DNA of 9,466 nucleotides from Bacillota bacterium (GTDB lineage Bacteria > Bacillota > Clostridia > Acetivibrionales > DSM-1351). The DNA lies in the NCBI GenBank assembly GCA_023391425.1, contig JAEWAX010000094.1, positions 1 to 9,466 of the forward strand, given 5' to 3'. Below the pieces are notes generated by a model. The model was not told the DNA's origin. It searched no databases and saw nothing but the letters and a program-made list of their open reading frames with translations. This document shows, piece by piece, positions 1 to 6,550 of the stretch. The translations under genes were made by a program, and so were the position numbers. Each line of letters starts with the position of its first letter. Within the stretch, counting starts at the first letter, position 1.

Positions 1-167
1 TTTTGATTTATCTGAACTAAGTCTTATTTTACAGTTAGTGAGGTAATGTGTCTATACTTCCTATCATAGTTTTTTGATACTCCTAGACAATAATAACCAA
101 GAAGTATTAAACATCAGACAAACCATAGCAATAGCTCGTAAAGTCATGTGTTATACTAATTTGTGTT

Positions 168-189
168 TAAAATGTGGAATAACATTTTA
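168..189. repeat. Short inverted repeat, 8-bp arms
   Basis: TAAAATGT (168-175) and ACATTTTA (182-189) are perfect reverse complements around a 6-nt loop, and are followed by TTTAATATAG. The stem is nearly all A/T. It could be a weak terminator for a gene to the left of the window, but it may also be chance in AT-rich DNA. Confidence 0.35.
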
Positions 190-227
190 TTTAATATAGT
201 ATTATTGCTTGTAACGCCTTTGTTCAA

Positions 228-260
228 AAGTAAATTTCTCGGTTATAGAAAAATTTACTT
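228..260. repeat. Inverted repeat, 10-bp arms
   Basis: AAGTAAATTT (228-237) and AAATTTACTT (251-260) are perfect reverse complements separated by 13 nt. An alternative pairing extends the stem inward (TTTCT with AGAAA) with a small bulge. No T-run follows on the plus strand, so it does not look like an ordinary plus-strand terminator. It could be a protein-binding palindrome or a decayed element. Confidence 0.4.
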
Positions 261-323
261 ACCTCAACGACGTTATAGTGTATTACCTAAGTTTATTACC
301 TTAATTTCTTGACTAAAATAGAT

Positions 324-352
324 TTGCCCTGTACCCTATAAAAGGGGATAAT
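324..352 (+). promoter_or_regulatory. Predicted sigma-A type promoter for uppP
   Basis: TTGCCC (324-329; 4 of 6 to TTGACA) is followed after exactly 17 bp by GATAAT (347-352; 5 of 6 to TATAAT). Transcription would begin near 359, leaving a leader of about 100 nt before the uppP ATG. The leader contains GTTGC (361-365), which can pair with GCAAC (396-400), then a CCCA/TGGG pair. I do not recognise any known riboswitch class in it. TTGACT at 309-314 is an alternative -35 but has a poor -10 partner. Confidence 0.5.
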
Positions 353-461
353 TTACCTGAGTTGCGACTGGTAATAAGCTGAACTAAGAAATTAAGCAAC
401 CCATAATTAAATATTGGGATAAGCTCGGTTTAAATAATATTTTTAAGGATAGGTGATTTGA

Positions 462-1307
462 ATGGATAGCTTACTATTTATATTGAAATCCATTATATTG
501 GGTATTGTTGAAGGAATTACAGAATTCTTACCCGTGTCTTCAACTGGACATCTGATAATTTTTGAAAATTTACTGAAATTTAATGCAACACAAAGTTACG
601 TTGATATGTACACTTATGTCATACAGCTCGGAGCAATATTAGCAGTTGTTTTACTATACTGGAGAAGAATCAAAGAAACTTTAATAAATTTCTTGCCTCA
701 AAAGGTTGGTTATCAAAAATCTGGTTTCAAGTTTTGGTTTATGATTTTTATTGCTTGTATCCCTGGTGGAGTTTTCGGAATATTGCTAGATGATACCGCT
801 GAGAAATACCTATTATATCCAATACCTGTTGCAATAACTCTATTTTTGGGTGCTATATGGATAATATATGCTGAAAATAAATTTAGGAATAATAACCTTG
901 AAAAACAAAAATTAAATGTTACACCAAAACAAGCCTTGATAATAGGCGCTTTTCAATGCTTGGCTATAATTCCAGGCATGTCACGTTCCGCATCAACCAT
1001 CATAGGAGGTTGGGTATCAGGTCTTTCCACTATTGCTGCTACTGAATTTTCTTTTTTCTTAGCTATCCCAGTCATGGTTGGCATGAGCTTATTAAAAATT
1101 GTTAAGATAGGTGGTTTTACTACTCTTTCGGCACTTGAAATAACCTCCTTGATCGTTGGTTTTGTGGTATCATTTATCGTAGCAATAGCTGTAATAAGCA
1201 AATTTATTTCATATTTAAAAAAGAAGCCTATGAAGATTTTTGCATATTATAGAATGGTATTTGCTGTTATAGTTTTAATAGCTGGTTTCGCTGGACTTTT
1301 TAAATAA
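462..1307 (+). CDS. uppP: Undecaprenyl-diphosphatase UppP (BacA family)
   Basis: This integral membrane enzyme removes a phosphate from undecaprenyl pyrophosphate. That regenerates the lipid carrier used for peptidoglycan and other wall polymers, and extra copies of the family confer bacitracin resistance. The 281 residues match the usual length. The N-terminal signature is intact: E17 and E21 in an ExxxE arrangement, then PVSSTGH (24-30). The second catalytic motif PGMSRSAS starts at P171, with the essential arginine at R175. The rest is a series of hydrophobic helices typical of this multi-pass family. The ATG at 462 has an AGGTG ribosome binding site six bases upstream (451-455). The gene has its own promoter and terminator, so it appears monocistronic and independent of the peptide importer downstream. 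Position 177 is alanine where many homologues have glycine, which is a mild variation. Confidence 0.96.
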   Translation: MDSLLFILKSIILGIVEGITEFLPVSSTGHLIIFENLLKFNATQSYVDMYTYVIQLGAILAVVLLYWRRIKETLINFLPQKVGYQKSGFKFWFMIFIACIPGGVFGILLDDTAEKYLLYPIPVAITLFLGAIWIIYAENKFRNNNLEKQKLNVTPKQALIIGAFQCLAIIPGMSRSASTIIGGWVSGLSTIAATEFSFFLAIPVMVGMSLLKIVKIGGFTTLSALEITSLIVGFVVSFIVAIAVISKFISYLKKKPMKIFAYYRMVFAVIVLIAGFAGLFK

Positions 1308-1353
1308 CCCCACGCTTCTTTTCAGATTTATTCACTCTGCTCGAAAAATCTTT

Positions 1354-1397
1354 TAGCCAAGTCATCATGATTAGTTCTCGATGACTTGGCTATTTTT
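1354..1397 (+). terminator. Rho-independent terminator of uppP
   Basis: A perfect 13-bp stem (TAGCCAAGTCATC at 1354-1366 with its complement at 1380-1392) encloses a 13-nt loop and is followed directly by five T residues (1393-1397). It lies 47 nt after the uppP stop codon and should end that transcript before the dpp operon. Confidence 0.9.
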
Positions 1398-1731
1398 ACA
1401 TCCTATACAACCTTGGTATATTACATAATTTAAAGAATGAAGGAATGCTATTTCAGAAATTTCAAACTAACATTTTCTGAAAGTGTTCAAATAAATTGTA
1501 ATCTGGGTTTTATTGGCTAAAGTAAGATTTCTATAGAAGTTAAAAGAAACAAGTCTACATAATGAGTTTAAAACAGTAAATCCCGTAACAGCATTGGATA
1601 TTAGAATAAATACTACAATAAATAGCGTGGTCAACTTTTGTGCTTTATAATATATTTATTTAGATTTTATTATAATGACTATTTTAGAATAAACAATTTA
1701 TAATTCTGTCATGCAATTTGAAATATTTATA
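1398..1731. other. Non-coding region upstream of the dpp promoter
   Basis: No supportable gene is present on either strand. The stretch is AT-rich and contains the paired CodY-like boxes at 1448-1485. It also has two isolated TATAAT hexamers (1646-1651 and 1671-1676) that lack a convincing -35 element at the right spacing. The region is long for an intergenic gap in such an organism, which leaves room for regulation or an unrecognised small RNA. Confidence 0.55.
1448..1485. promoter_or_regulatory. Two sequences resembling CodY boxes
   Basis: Both 15-mers contain the core TTTCWGAAA of the CodY consensus AATTTTCWGAAAATT. The first (1448-1462) has 4 mismatches to the full consensus and the second (1471-1485) has 3. 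Their centres are 23 bp apart. Together they form a 9-bp inverted repeat (TTTCAGAAA at 1451-1459 with TTTCTGAAA at 1474-1482). CodY represses peptide-transport operons in several Bacillota, so the context is suggestive. The pair lies about 250 bp upstream of the predicted -35 of dppA, which weakens the case. Confidence 0.35.
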
Positions 1732-1760
1732 TTGAAAACTTGCAAAAAACATAATATAAT
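1732..1760 (+). promoter_or_regulatory. Predicted sigma-A promoter of the dpp operon
   Basis: TTGAAA (1732-1737; 5 of 6) and a perfect TATAAT (1755-1760) are spaced by 17 bp. Transcription would begin near 1767, giving a leader of about 105 nt before the dppA ATG. This is the strongest promoter-like sequence in the window. Confidence 0.75.
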
Positions 1761-1773
1761 TATGTGTAAAATA

Positions 1774-1809
1774 AGGCGCTTAACGAGGGTGTTAGGCGTC
1801 TGTATTTTT
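1774..1809 (+). promoter_or_regulatory. Leader hairpin followed by a short T-run, before dppA
   Basis: AGGCGCTTAAC (1774-1784) pairs with GTTAGGCGTCT (1791-1801) to form an 11-bp stem with two G-U pairs and a 6-nt loop. TGTATTTTT follows, ending at 1809. It would lie only a few bases from the predicted mRNA 5' end. It may stabilise the 5' end or act as a leaky early terminator. The T-run is short and interrupted, so efficient termination is uncertain. No riboswitch family is recognised. Confidence 0.5.
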
Positions 1810-1871
1810 ATTACATTGATTACATATAGGGATGTATCAAAAAAAATATTTAGGAGAAGAGGTAGAAAATA

Positions 1872-3428
1872 ATGACAAGAAAGAAAAGTTTATTAACTAT
1901 CGTTCTGGCTACAACGCTTTTACTCTCAAGCTTAGCTGGCTGCGGAACCAAAAGTGAATCTGCTAAGGGCAGAGCGCAGGACACACTAATTTATGCACAG
2001 GGTGCCGATCCAAGAGGACTTGATCCTGCACTTGTCGATGACGCAGAATCATCAAAAGTCACTGTAAATATTTACGAAGGTCTTTTAAAGTACAACAAAG
2101 ATTCTACAGCTGTTGAACCTTCACTTGCTGAGAAATGGGAAACAAGCGCTGACGGTCTTACATACACATTCCATCTAAGAAAGGGCGTAAAATTCCAAGA
2201 TGGTACTGATTTTAATGCTGCGGCTGTAAAATTTAACATTGACCGTCAGTTGGAGGGAAAAGTAACCGAAGATATGTCATATGCAGGATTCGTTTACGGT
2301 TCAGTAAAAGATGTTGAAGCTGTAGATGACTATACTGTTAAAATTAATATGAAAAGTGCAAGCACACCATTTTTGAGCAATCTTGCTATGTGCATGGCTG
2401 CACCTATCATCAGCCCAAAGGCCTTACAGGATAACAACAACAATGTAAATGAACACCCAGTTGGAACGGGTCCATATAAATTTGTTAGCTGGACCAAAGG
2501 TCAAAATATTGTACTTACACGTAATGATGACTACTGGGGAACTAAGGCAATAACTAAGAACGTAATATTCAAATTTATTACTGATAATTCCGCTAGAGTT
2601 GTAGCTCTTAATAATGGCGAGGCTGATATGATTGATGGAATTGATTCTACGGTTGTAAAACAGATTGAAGACGCTGGAAACAAGATTTACGATGCCCCTG
2701 GAATGAACGTAAACTATATGGCTTATAATACAACTAAGGCTCCTTTTGACAAAGTCGAAGTTCGTAAAGCAATTTCTCAGGCCATTAATGTACCTGAATT
2801 AGTAAAAAGCCTATATCAAGGATATGCTGATCCTGCAACCTCGGTTATGCCAACATTTATGCCAGGATATGATAAAAGCATAACACAAGTCTCTTATGAT
2901 CAGGCAGCTGCTAAATCTGCACTTTCCTCTGCAGGTGTTACCAAAGTACATATTATTACTTACTCAAATCCAAGACCATACAATGCAGCAAATGGTCAGG
3001 CTCTTGCTGAAGCTATTCAAGGTTACCTGAAAAACGTCGGCGTAACAGCAACAATTGACGCTTTTGACTGGACCACATACAAACAGAAGATAAAAGCAGG
3101 TGATTACGATATATGCTTCTATGGTTGGATAGGTGACAATGGTGACCCTGATAACTTTATGAGCTTGATGTCTGACAAAGACCCAACAATGAATGTTTCT
3201 CGTTATGACAATGCCGACTACAAAGCATTAATCAGTAAAGGTCTTATTACTCCTTCCGGCGATGAACGTAACAAGGTTTACACTGACTTAGAAATAATGG
3301 CTGCTGAAAATGCTGTTTGGCTTCCAATTTCCCATGCAAAAACACTTGTAGGCTACAGAAGTAACGTCAAGGATTTAAATTACCATATGACAGGTGTTGT
3401 ATTCCTTTCTGGTACATCTAAAAATTAA
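1872..3428 (+). CDS. dppA: Peptide-binding lipoprotein, SBP family 5 (DppA-like)
   Basis: This is the extracellular substrate receptor of the ABC importer encoded by the following genes. The first residues form a lipoprotein signal: a positive start (TRKK), a hydrophobic stretch and a lipobox LAGC with the lipid-modified cysteine at C24. The mature protein would be tethered to the outer face of the membrane. The remainder is a full-length family 5 binding protein (518 residues). It has the typical LAEKWETS and TYTFHLRKGVKFQDG segments, then PVGTGPYKF, and a C-terminal lobe with NPRPYN (R368 within it) and GDNGDPDNF (421-429). The last two segments closely match E. coli DppA and suggest dipeptides or short peptides as substrate. 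Specificity cannot be proven from sequence, and haem, glutathione or another small ligand remains possible. The ATG is supported by AGAGG at 1858-1862 with a 9-nt spacer. The strong promoter and the downstream stem-loop are consistent with high expression of this component. Confidence 0.93.
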   Translation: MTRKKSLLTIVLATTLLLSSLAGCGTKSESAKGRAQDTLIYAQGADPRGLDPALVDDAESSKVTVNIYEGLLKYNKDSTAVEPSLAEKWETSADGLTYTFHLRKGVKFQDGTDFNAAAVKFNIDRQLEGKVTEDMSYAGFVYGSVKDVEAVDDYTVKINMKSASTPFLSNLAMCMAAPIISPKALQDNNNNVNEHPVGTGPYKFVSWTKGQNIVLTRNDDYWGTKAITKNVIFKFITDNSARVVALNNGEADMIDGIDSTVVKQIEDAGNKIYDAPGMNVNYMAYNTTKAPFDKVEVRKAISQAINVPELVKSLYQGYADPATSVMPTFMPGYDKSITQVSYDQAAAKSALSSAGVTKVHIITYSNPRPYNAANGQALAEAIQGYLKNVGVTATIDAFDWTTYKQKIKAGDYDICFYGWIGDNGDPDNFMSLMSDKDPTMNVSRYDNADYKALISKGLITPSGDERNKVYTDLEIMAAENAVWLPISHAKTLVGYRSNVKDLNYHMTGVVFLSGTSKN

Positions 3429-3465
3429 TAAATAGTATATTAGTAAAATATCTAGATTAAATATC

Positions 3466-3510
3466 AATTTCTGCCGAAGGCTGTTTTGTTAATGGCTTTC
3501 GGCAGGAATT
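3466..3510 (+). terminator. Strong intercistronic stem-loop after dppA (possible partial terminator)
   Basis: AATTTCTGCCGAAGGC (3466-3481) pairs with 3495-3510 in a 16-bp stem with two G-U pairs and a 13-nt loop. The sequence after it is ATTTTGC, a weak U-tract. Such structures between a binding-protein gene and its permease genes commonly protect the upstream mRNA from 3' decay or cause partial termination. Full termination would leave dppBCDF without an obvious promoter, so partial read-through is the better reading. Confidence 0.65.
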
Positions 3511-3513
3511 ATT

Positions 3514-3540
3514 TTGCACTTTTGAATAATACAAGTGCAA
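3514..3540 (+). repeat. Second hairpin in the dppA-dppB spacer
   Basis: TTGCACTT (3514-3521) and AAGTGCAA (3533-3540) form a perfect 8-bp stem with an 11-nt loop, only three bases after the preceding stem-loop. It touches the start of the next palindrome, so the two may compete in folding. Confidence 0.5.
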
Positions 3541-3586
3541 CTAAGCCTGTGCCTTTGCGACTAACTAGCACAAGCTAAGTTTTCTT
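3540..3586 (+). repeat. 47-nt palindromic element, copy A
   Basis: The left arm ACTAAGCCTGTGCC (3540-3553) and right arm beginning GCACAAGC (3568-3575) enclose a 14-nt centre. Including the flanking bases the inverted repeat is 14 positions long with 2 mismatches (3539-3552 with 3568-3581). It runs into TTTTCTTT, so it is terminator-like. A second copy with the same arm spacing lies after dppF (7607-7653). The arms are conserved between copies, but the central 14 nt are not. Confidence 0.6.
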
Positions 3587-3602
3587 TACGAAGACCACAA
3601 CG

Positions 3603-3607
3603 AAAGG
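3603..3607 (+). promoter_or_regulatory. Ribosome binding site that fixes the dppB start
   Basis: AAAGG sits 9 nt before the ATG at 3617 but directly abuts the in-frame TTG at 3608, which leaves no usable spacer for the TTG. This favours ATG 3617 as the dppB start over the longer TTG-initiated version. Confidence 0.7.
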
Positions 3608-3616
3608 TTGCTTAAG

Positions 3617-4633
3617 ATGTTAAAATATATTCTAAAACGAATTCTGATGTTAATTCCGGTTCTTATCGGAGTTTCCATCATCGTGTTTTTAATTATGCGG
3701 GTATTTTCTCCCGATCCTGCTCCAATAGTACTTGGACAGCATGCTACAATAGAATCCACTAATGCATGGCGCGAAGCAAATGGTCTAAATAGCCCAATTT
3801 ATGTTCAGTATTTTGATTTTATTAAGGGTGCCGTTACAGGGGATTTTGGAACCTCGTACTATACAAAAACGCCAGTAGTGGATGAGATATTATCTCGTTT
3901 TCCAGCCACAATTGAGTTAGCGATTGCCGCGATTATTTTTGCATCCTTGATTGGCATTCTGCTTGGTATTATTTCCGCGGTAAAAAAGAATACTCTAGTT
4001 GACCATGCTGGAATGATAATAGCTCTTATAGGTGTTTCCATGCCTATTTTCTGGCTTGGTATTTTAATGATTATTCTGTTTGCTGGAATTTTACACATTT
4101 TGCCTTCAGGTGGTAGAATAGATCCTCTTTTACAACCATTCGGGGGTACTGGTTTGTATTTGATAGATACATTAGTTTCAGGTGATATAGAAGCTTTTGT
4201 CGATGCGCTTCGGCATATAATACTTCCAGCGCTTGCACTAGGAATGTATTCTATGGCTATCATTGCAAGAATGACACGTTCAAATATGTTGGATACAATG
4301 AATCAAGATTACATACGCACAGCGCGTGCAAAGGGTATTAGAGAAGGTAAAGTTATTAAGCATCATGCGCTGAGAAATGCGATGATTCCTGTAACGACAG
4401 TAATCGGTCTTCAGCTCGGTTCCCTTCTAGGCGGTGCAGTTCTTACAGAAACAGTATTTTCTTGGCCAGGCATCGGAAACTACACAGTTCAATGCATACT
4501 GAAATCAGATTTTCCTGTTGTACAGGGTGTTGTATTATTGATTGCCTGCACATTTGTACTTATAAATCTCTTAGTGGATATCATTTATGCATTTATTGAT
4601 CCACGAATTAAACTTACAAAGAAGGAGGGTTAG
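3617..4633 (+). CDS. dppB: Peptide ABC transporter permease, DppB-like
   Basis: This is the first of two membrane subunits forming the peptide translocation channel. From ATG 3617 it is 338 residues, almost the same length as E. coli DppB. It opens with the family N-terminus (MLKYILKRIL and a first membrane helix at about 8-30), followed by an outside loop containing GDFGTS (75-80). Further helices lie near 98-121, 130-158, 198-218, 257-280 and 300-326. The cytoplasmic EAA loop that contacts the ATPases is clear: ARAKG (236-240) through ALRNAMIP (251-258). It ends with the conserved TETVFSWPGIG and the terminal DPRIK. The segment GTGLYLIDT followed by HIILPALALG resembles the Dpp branch more than Opp. 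An in-frame TTG at 3608 would add three residues but has no properly spaced ribosome binding site. The next gene follows after 6 nt. Confidence 0.93.
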   Translation: MLKYILKRILMLIPVLIGVSIIVFLIMRVFSPDPAPIVLGQHATIESTNAWREANGLNSPIYVQYFDFIKGAVTGDFGTSYYTKTPVVDEILSRFPATIELAIAAIIFASLIGILLGIISAVKKNTLVDHAGMIIALIGVSMPIFWLGILMIILFAGILHILPSGGRIDPLLQPFGGTGLYLIDTLVSGDIEAFVDALRHIILPALALGMYSMAIIARMTRSNMLDTMNQDYIRTARAKGIREGKVIKHHALRNAMIPVTTVIGLQLGSLLGGAVLTETVFSWPGIGNYTVQCILKSDFPVVQGVVLLIACTFVLINLLVDIIYAFIDPRIKLTKKEG

Positions 4634-4639
4634 CTTATT

Positions 4640-5554
4640 ATGAAACTGAAAAAAGCAGAATTACTGCAAACCGAGGCTTCATTAGAGGGAACCGTCTATC
4701 TTGAAAAGCCCGAATCACAATTAAAGGAAATGTGGTATGCACTTCGTGATAATACGGCGGCTGTTGTTGGTTTGGTTATTATTCTTTTTCTAATGTTAGT
4801 AGCCATTTTAGGACCGCTTATTATGCCTTACGACCCAAACTTTTCTGATATGACTAAGAGCTTTTTACAACCTAATGCCCAACATTGGTTTGGCACAGAT
4901 CAGTTGGGACGTGATATATTCAGTAGAATTATAGCCGGAACTCGTATTTCACTTTCCGTAGGTTTGATTGCAGTAATTATATCACTTACAATTGGCGTAA
5001 TATTGGGTTCTATTGCTGGCTACTTTGGTGGTAAATTAGATACTATTATTATGCGTATTATGGATATGATGTTATCGATTCCATCGATTCTGCTCGCCAT
5101 TGCTTTTATGGCAGCTTTAGGAAAAGGTATAGACAAGGCGGTTATTGCAATTGGACTTGTTTCTATCCCAGAATATGCACGTATTGTACGTGGGAGCATT
5201 CTTTCTGTAAAAGAAAACGACTATGTGCAAGCTGCACGTGTCGTCGGCTGTAAGCACAGCAGAATTATTTTTAAGCATATTTTACCGAATGTGCTTTCAT
5301 CGATTGTAGTTAGGGCAACATTGGGTATCTCTACCGCAGTTCTGGATACCTCAGCCCTCGGATTTCTTGGTCTAGGTGTTCAACCACCTGCTGCAGAATG
5401 GGGCGACATGCTGGGGCGTGCACGAGGCTTTATTTTCACTGCACCATACACGCTCATTTTTCCAGGTATCGCAATTACTATTACAGTGCTAGCATTCAAT
5501 CTTCTTGGTGATGGCCTGCGCGATGCTCTCGATCCGAAATCCAGAAAGAATTAA
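4640..5554 (+). CDS. dppC: Peptide ABC transporter permease, DppC-like
   Basis: This is the second membrane subunit of the importer and partner of DppB. The 304-residue protein has a cytoplasmic N-terminus of about 40 residues, a first helix at about 40-62 and the OppC-type segment around PYDPN. The family motif HWFGTDQLGRDIFSR (82-96) follows, then the BPD-type transmembrane domain. The EAA loop runs from A198 to P216, with the conserved glycine G203 and a terminal ILP. The C-terminus GDGLRDALDPK (290-300) is a hallmark of the family. An excellent Shine-Dalgarno (AAGGAGGG, 4622-4629) lies inside the end of dppB with a 10-nt spacer to the ATG, so translation is likely strong and coupled to dppB. 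No unusual or missing residues are evident. Confidence 0.94.
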   Translation: MKLKKAELLQTEASLEGTVYLEKPESQLKEMWYALRDNTAAVVGLVIILFLMLVAILGPLIMPYDPNFSDMTKSFLQPNAQHWFGTDQLGRDIFSRIIAGTRISLSVGLIAVIISLTIGVILGSIAGYFGGKLDTIIMRIMDMMLSIPSILLAIAFMAALGKGIDKAVIAIGLVSIPEYARIVRGSILSVKENDYVQAARVVGCKHSRIIFKHILPNVLSSIVVRATLGISTAVLDTSALGFLGLGVQPPAAEWGDMLGRARGFIFTAPYTLIFPGIAITITVLAFNLLGDGLRDALDPKSRKN

Positions 5555-5569
5555 GGTGGTGTAGATATT

Positions 5570-6550
5570 ATGTTGCTAGAAGTAAACCATTTAAAAACAG
5601 AATTCAAGTTAAAACGTGGCATTGTAAATGCTGTAGATGATATTAGTTTTTCTATTGATAAAGGAAAAATTGTTGCAATAGTCGGAGAATCTGGCTCTGG
5701 GAAAAGTGTAACTTCCCTATCTATTATGAGACTATTGCAAGAGCCTGGTAGAATAACTGGGGGTGAAATACTTTTTGATGGCGAAGATTTATTAAAAAAA
5801 GGCAAAGCCGATATGCAGGCAGTACGCGGAGACAGAATTTCTATGATTTTTCAGGAACCAATGACATCTCTAAATCCAGTATATCGAATAAAAGATCAAA
5901 TCATGGAAAGTATAATGACTCACACTAAGCTATCCAAAATAGAAGCATTGGAAAGAACCATTCAAATGTTGGATACCGTAGGAATTCCTTCTCCAGAAAA
6001 AAGAGCCTATGATTATCCACACCAGATGAGTGGTGGTATGAGACAAAGAGTAATGATTGCTATGGCGCTGATTGGTCGTCCAGAACTCCTGATTGCAGAT
6101 GAGCCAACTACTGCATTGGATGTGACAATACAGGCTCAGATATTGGATCTTCTGTATCATATGCGTGAGAAATTTAATATGGCCGTACTATTAATTACCC
6201 ATGATTTGGGTGTAGTATCTGAGGCTGCTGACCACGTTATTGTTATGTACTGTGGCAAAATAGTTGAGGAAGCTGACGTTCAGGACCTTTTTCAGAATCC
6301 AATGCATCCTTATACCCTTGGCCTGCTACGTTCTATCCCAAGGCTTGAAGATGAAAGTGAAGGCCCCCTTTATATGATAAAGGGTATGGTACCTAATCCT
6401 CTGAACATGCCTGCGGGTTGCCCGTTCTCTGACCGTTGCGACAAATGTATGGAGCGTTGCCAAAACGAAATGCCAGAACTGATTGAAAGGGATGGCCACA
6501 AGGTGCGCTGCTTCCTTTATGAAACGGAAAAGGGGGACTCTGAGTCATGA
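5570..6550 (+). CDS. dppD: Peptide ABC transporter ATPase, DppD-like
   Basis: This is one of two cytoplasmic ATPases that power uptake. All nucleotide-binding motifs are intact in the 326 residues: Walker A GESGSGKS (39-46), Q-loop Q95, signature SGGMRQR (154-160), Walker B LLIADE with D177 and catalytic E178, D-loop TALD and H-loop H211. The C-terminal oligopeptide/dipeptide domain carries NPMHPYT (H246-P247-Y248). It also has the four spaced cysteines C284, C290, C297 and C314 (x5, x6, x16), which in a crystallised bacterial DppD bind a 4Fe-4S cluster. An additional cysteine, C293, lies between the second and third. The start is supported by AAGGTGG (5553-5559), which overlaps the dppC stop, with an ATG 10 nt on. 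The stop overlaps the dppF start in ATGA (6547-6550), so the two ATPases are translationally coupled and probably form a heterodimer. Confidence 0.95.
   Translation: MLLEVNHLKTEFKLKRGIVNAVDDISFSIDKGKIVAIVGESGSGKSVTSLSIMRLLQEPGRITGGEILFDGEDLLKKGKADMQAVRGDRISMIFQEPMTSLNPVYRIKDQIMESIMTHTKLSKIEALERTIQMLDTVGIPSPEKRAYDYPHQMSGGMRQRVMIAMALIGRPELLIADEPTTALDVTIQAQILDLLYHMREKFNMAVLLITHDLGVVSEAADHVIVMYCGKIVEEADVQDLFQNPMHPYTLGLLRSIPRLEDESEGPLYMIKGMVPNPLNMPAGCPFSDRCDKCMERCQNEMPELIERDGHKVRCFLYETEKGDSES

Larger units (their letters stand above)
1..323. other. AT-rich non-coding region upstream of uppP
   Basis: I find no credible gene on either strand here: the frames are short and none combines a ribosome binding site with a recognisable product. 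A 14-codon open frame enters from the left edge and stops at 44-46. It could be the tail of an upstream gene but is too short to judge. The stretch holds two perfect inverted repeats, listed separately, and otherwise low-complexity AT-rich sequence. Confidence 0.6.

Noticed and set aside
2..46. Fourteen-codon frame at the left edge as the end of an upstream gene
   Set aside because: It is possible, but too short to distinguish from chance and lacks any recognisable C-terminal motif.
12..388. Exact 10-nt direct repeat CTGAACTAAG (12-21 and 379-388)
   Set aside because: A single short exact match in AT-rich intergenic DNA, with no extension of similarity on either side, is not enough to call a repeat element or attachment site.
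353..461. A known riboswitch in the uppP leader
   Set aside because: I compared it by eye with the purine, preQ1, guanidine, fluoride, manganese, cyclic-di-nucleotide, lysine and T-box consensus cores and found no match.
1646..1676. Two TATAAT hexamers as additional promoters before dppA
   Set aside because: Neither has an acceptable -35 element at 16-18 bp, while the promoter at 1732-1760 matches well at both boxes.
3608..3616. TTG start for dppB, three codons upstream of the ATG
   Set aside because: The AAAGG ribosome binding site directly abuts the TTG, whereas it is 9 nt from the ATG at 3617, and the protein from the ATG begins like the family.
3859..4263. Open frame antisense to dppB
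   Set aside because: It lies wholly inside a well-supported gene, has no recognisable domain and shows the residue composition expected of a reverse-strand shadow.
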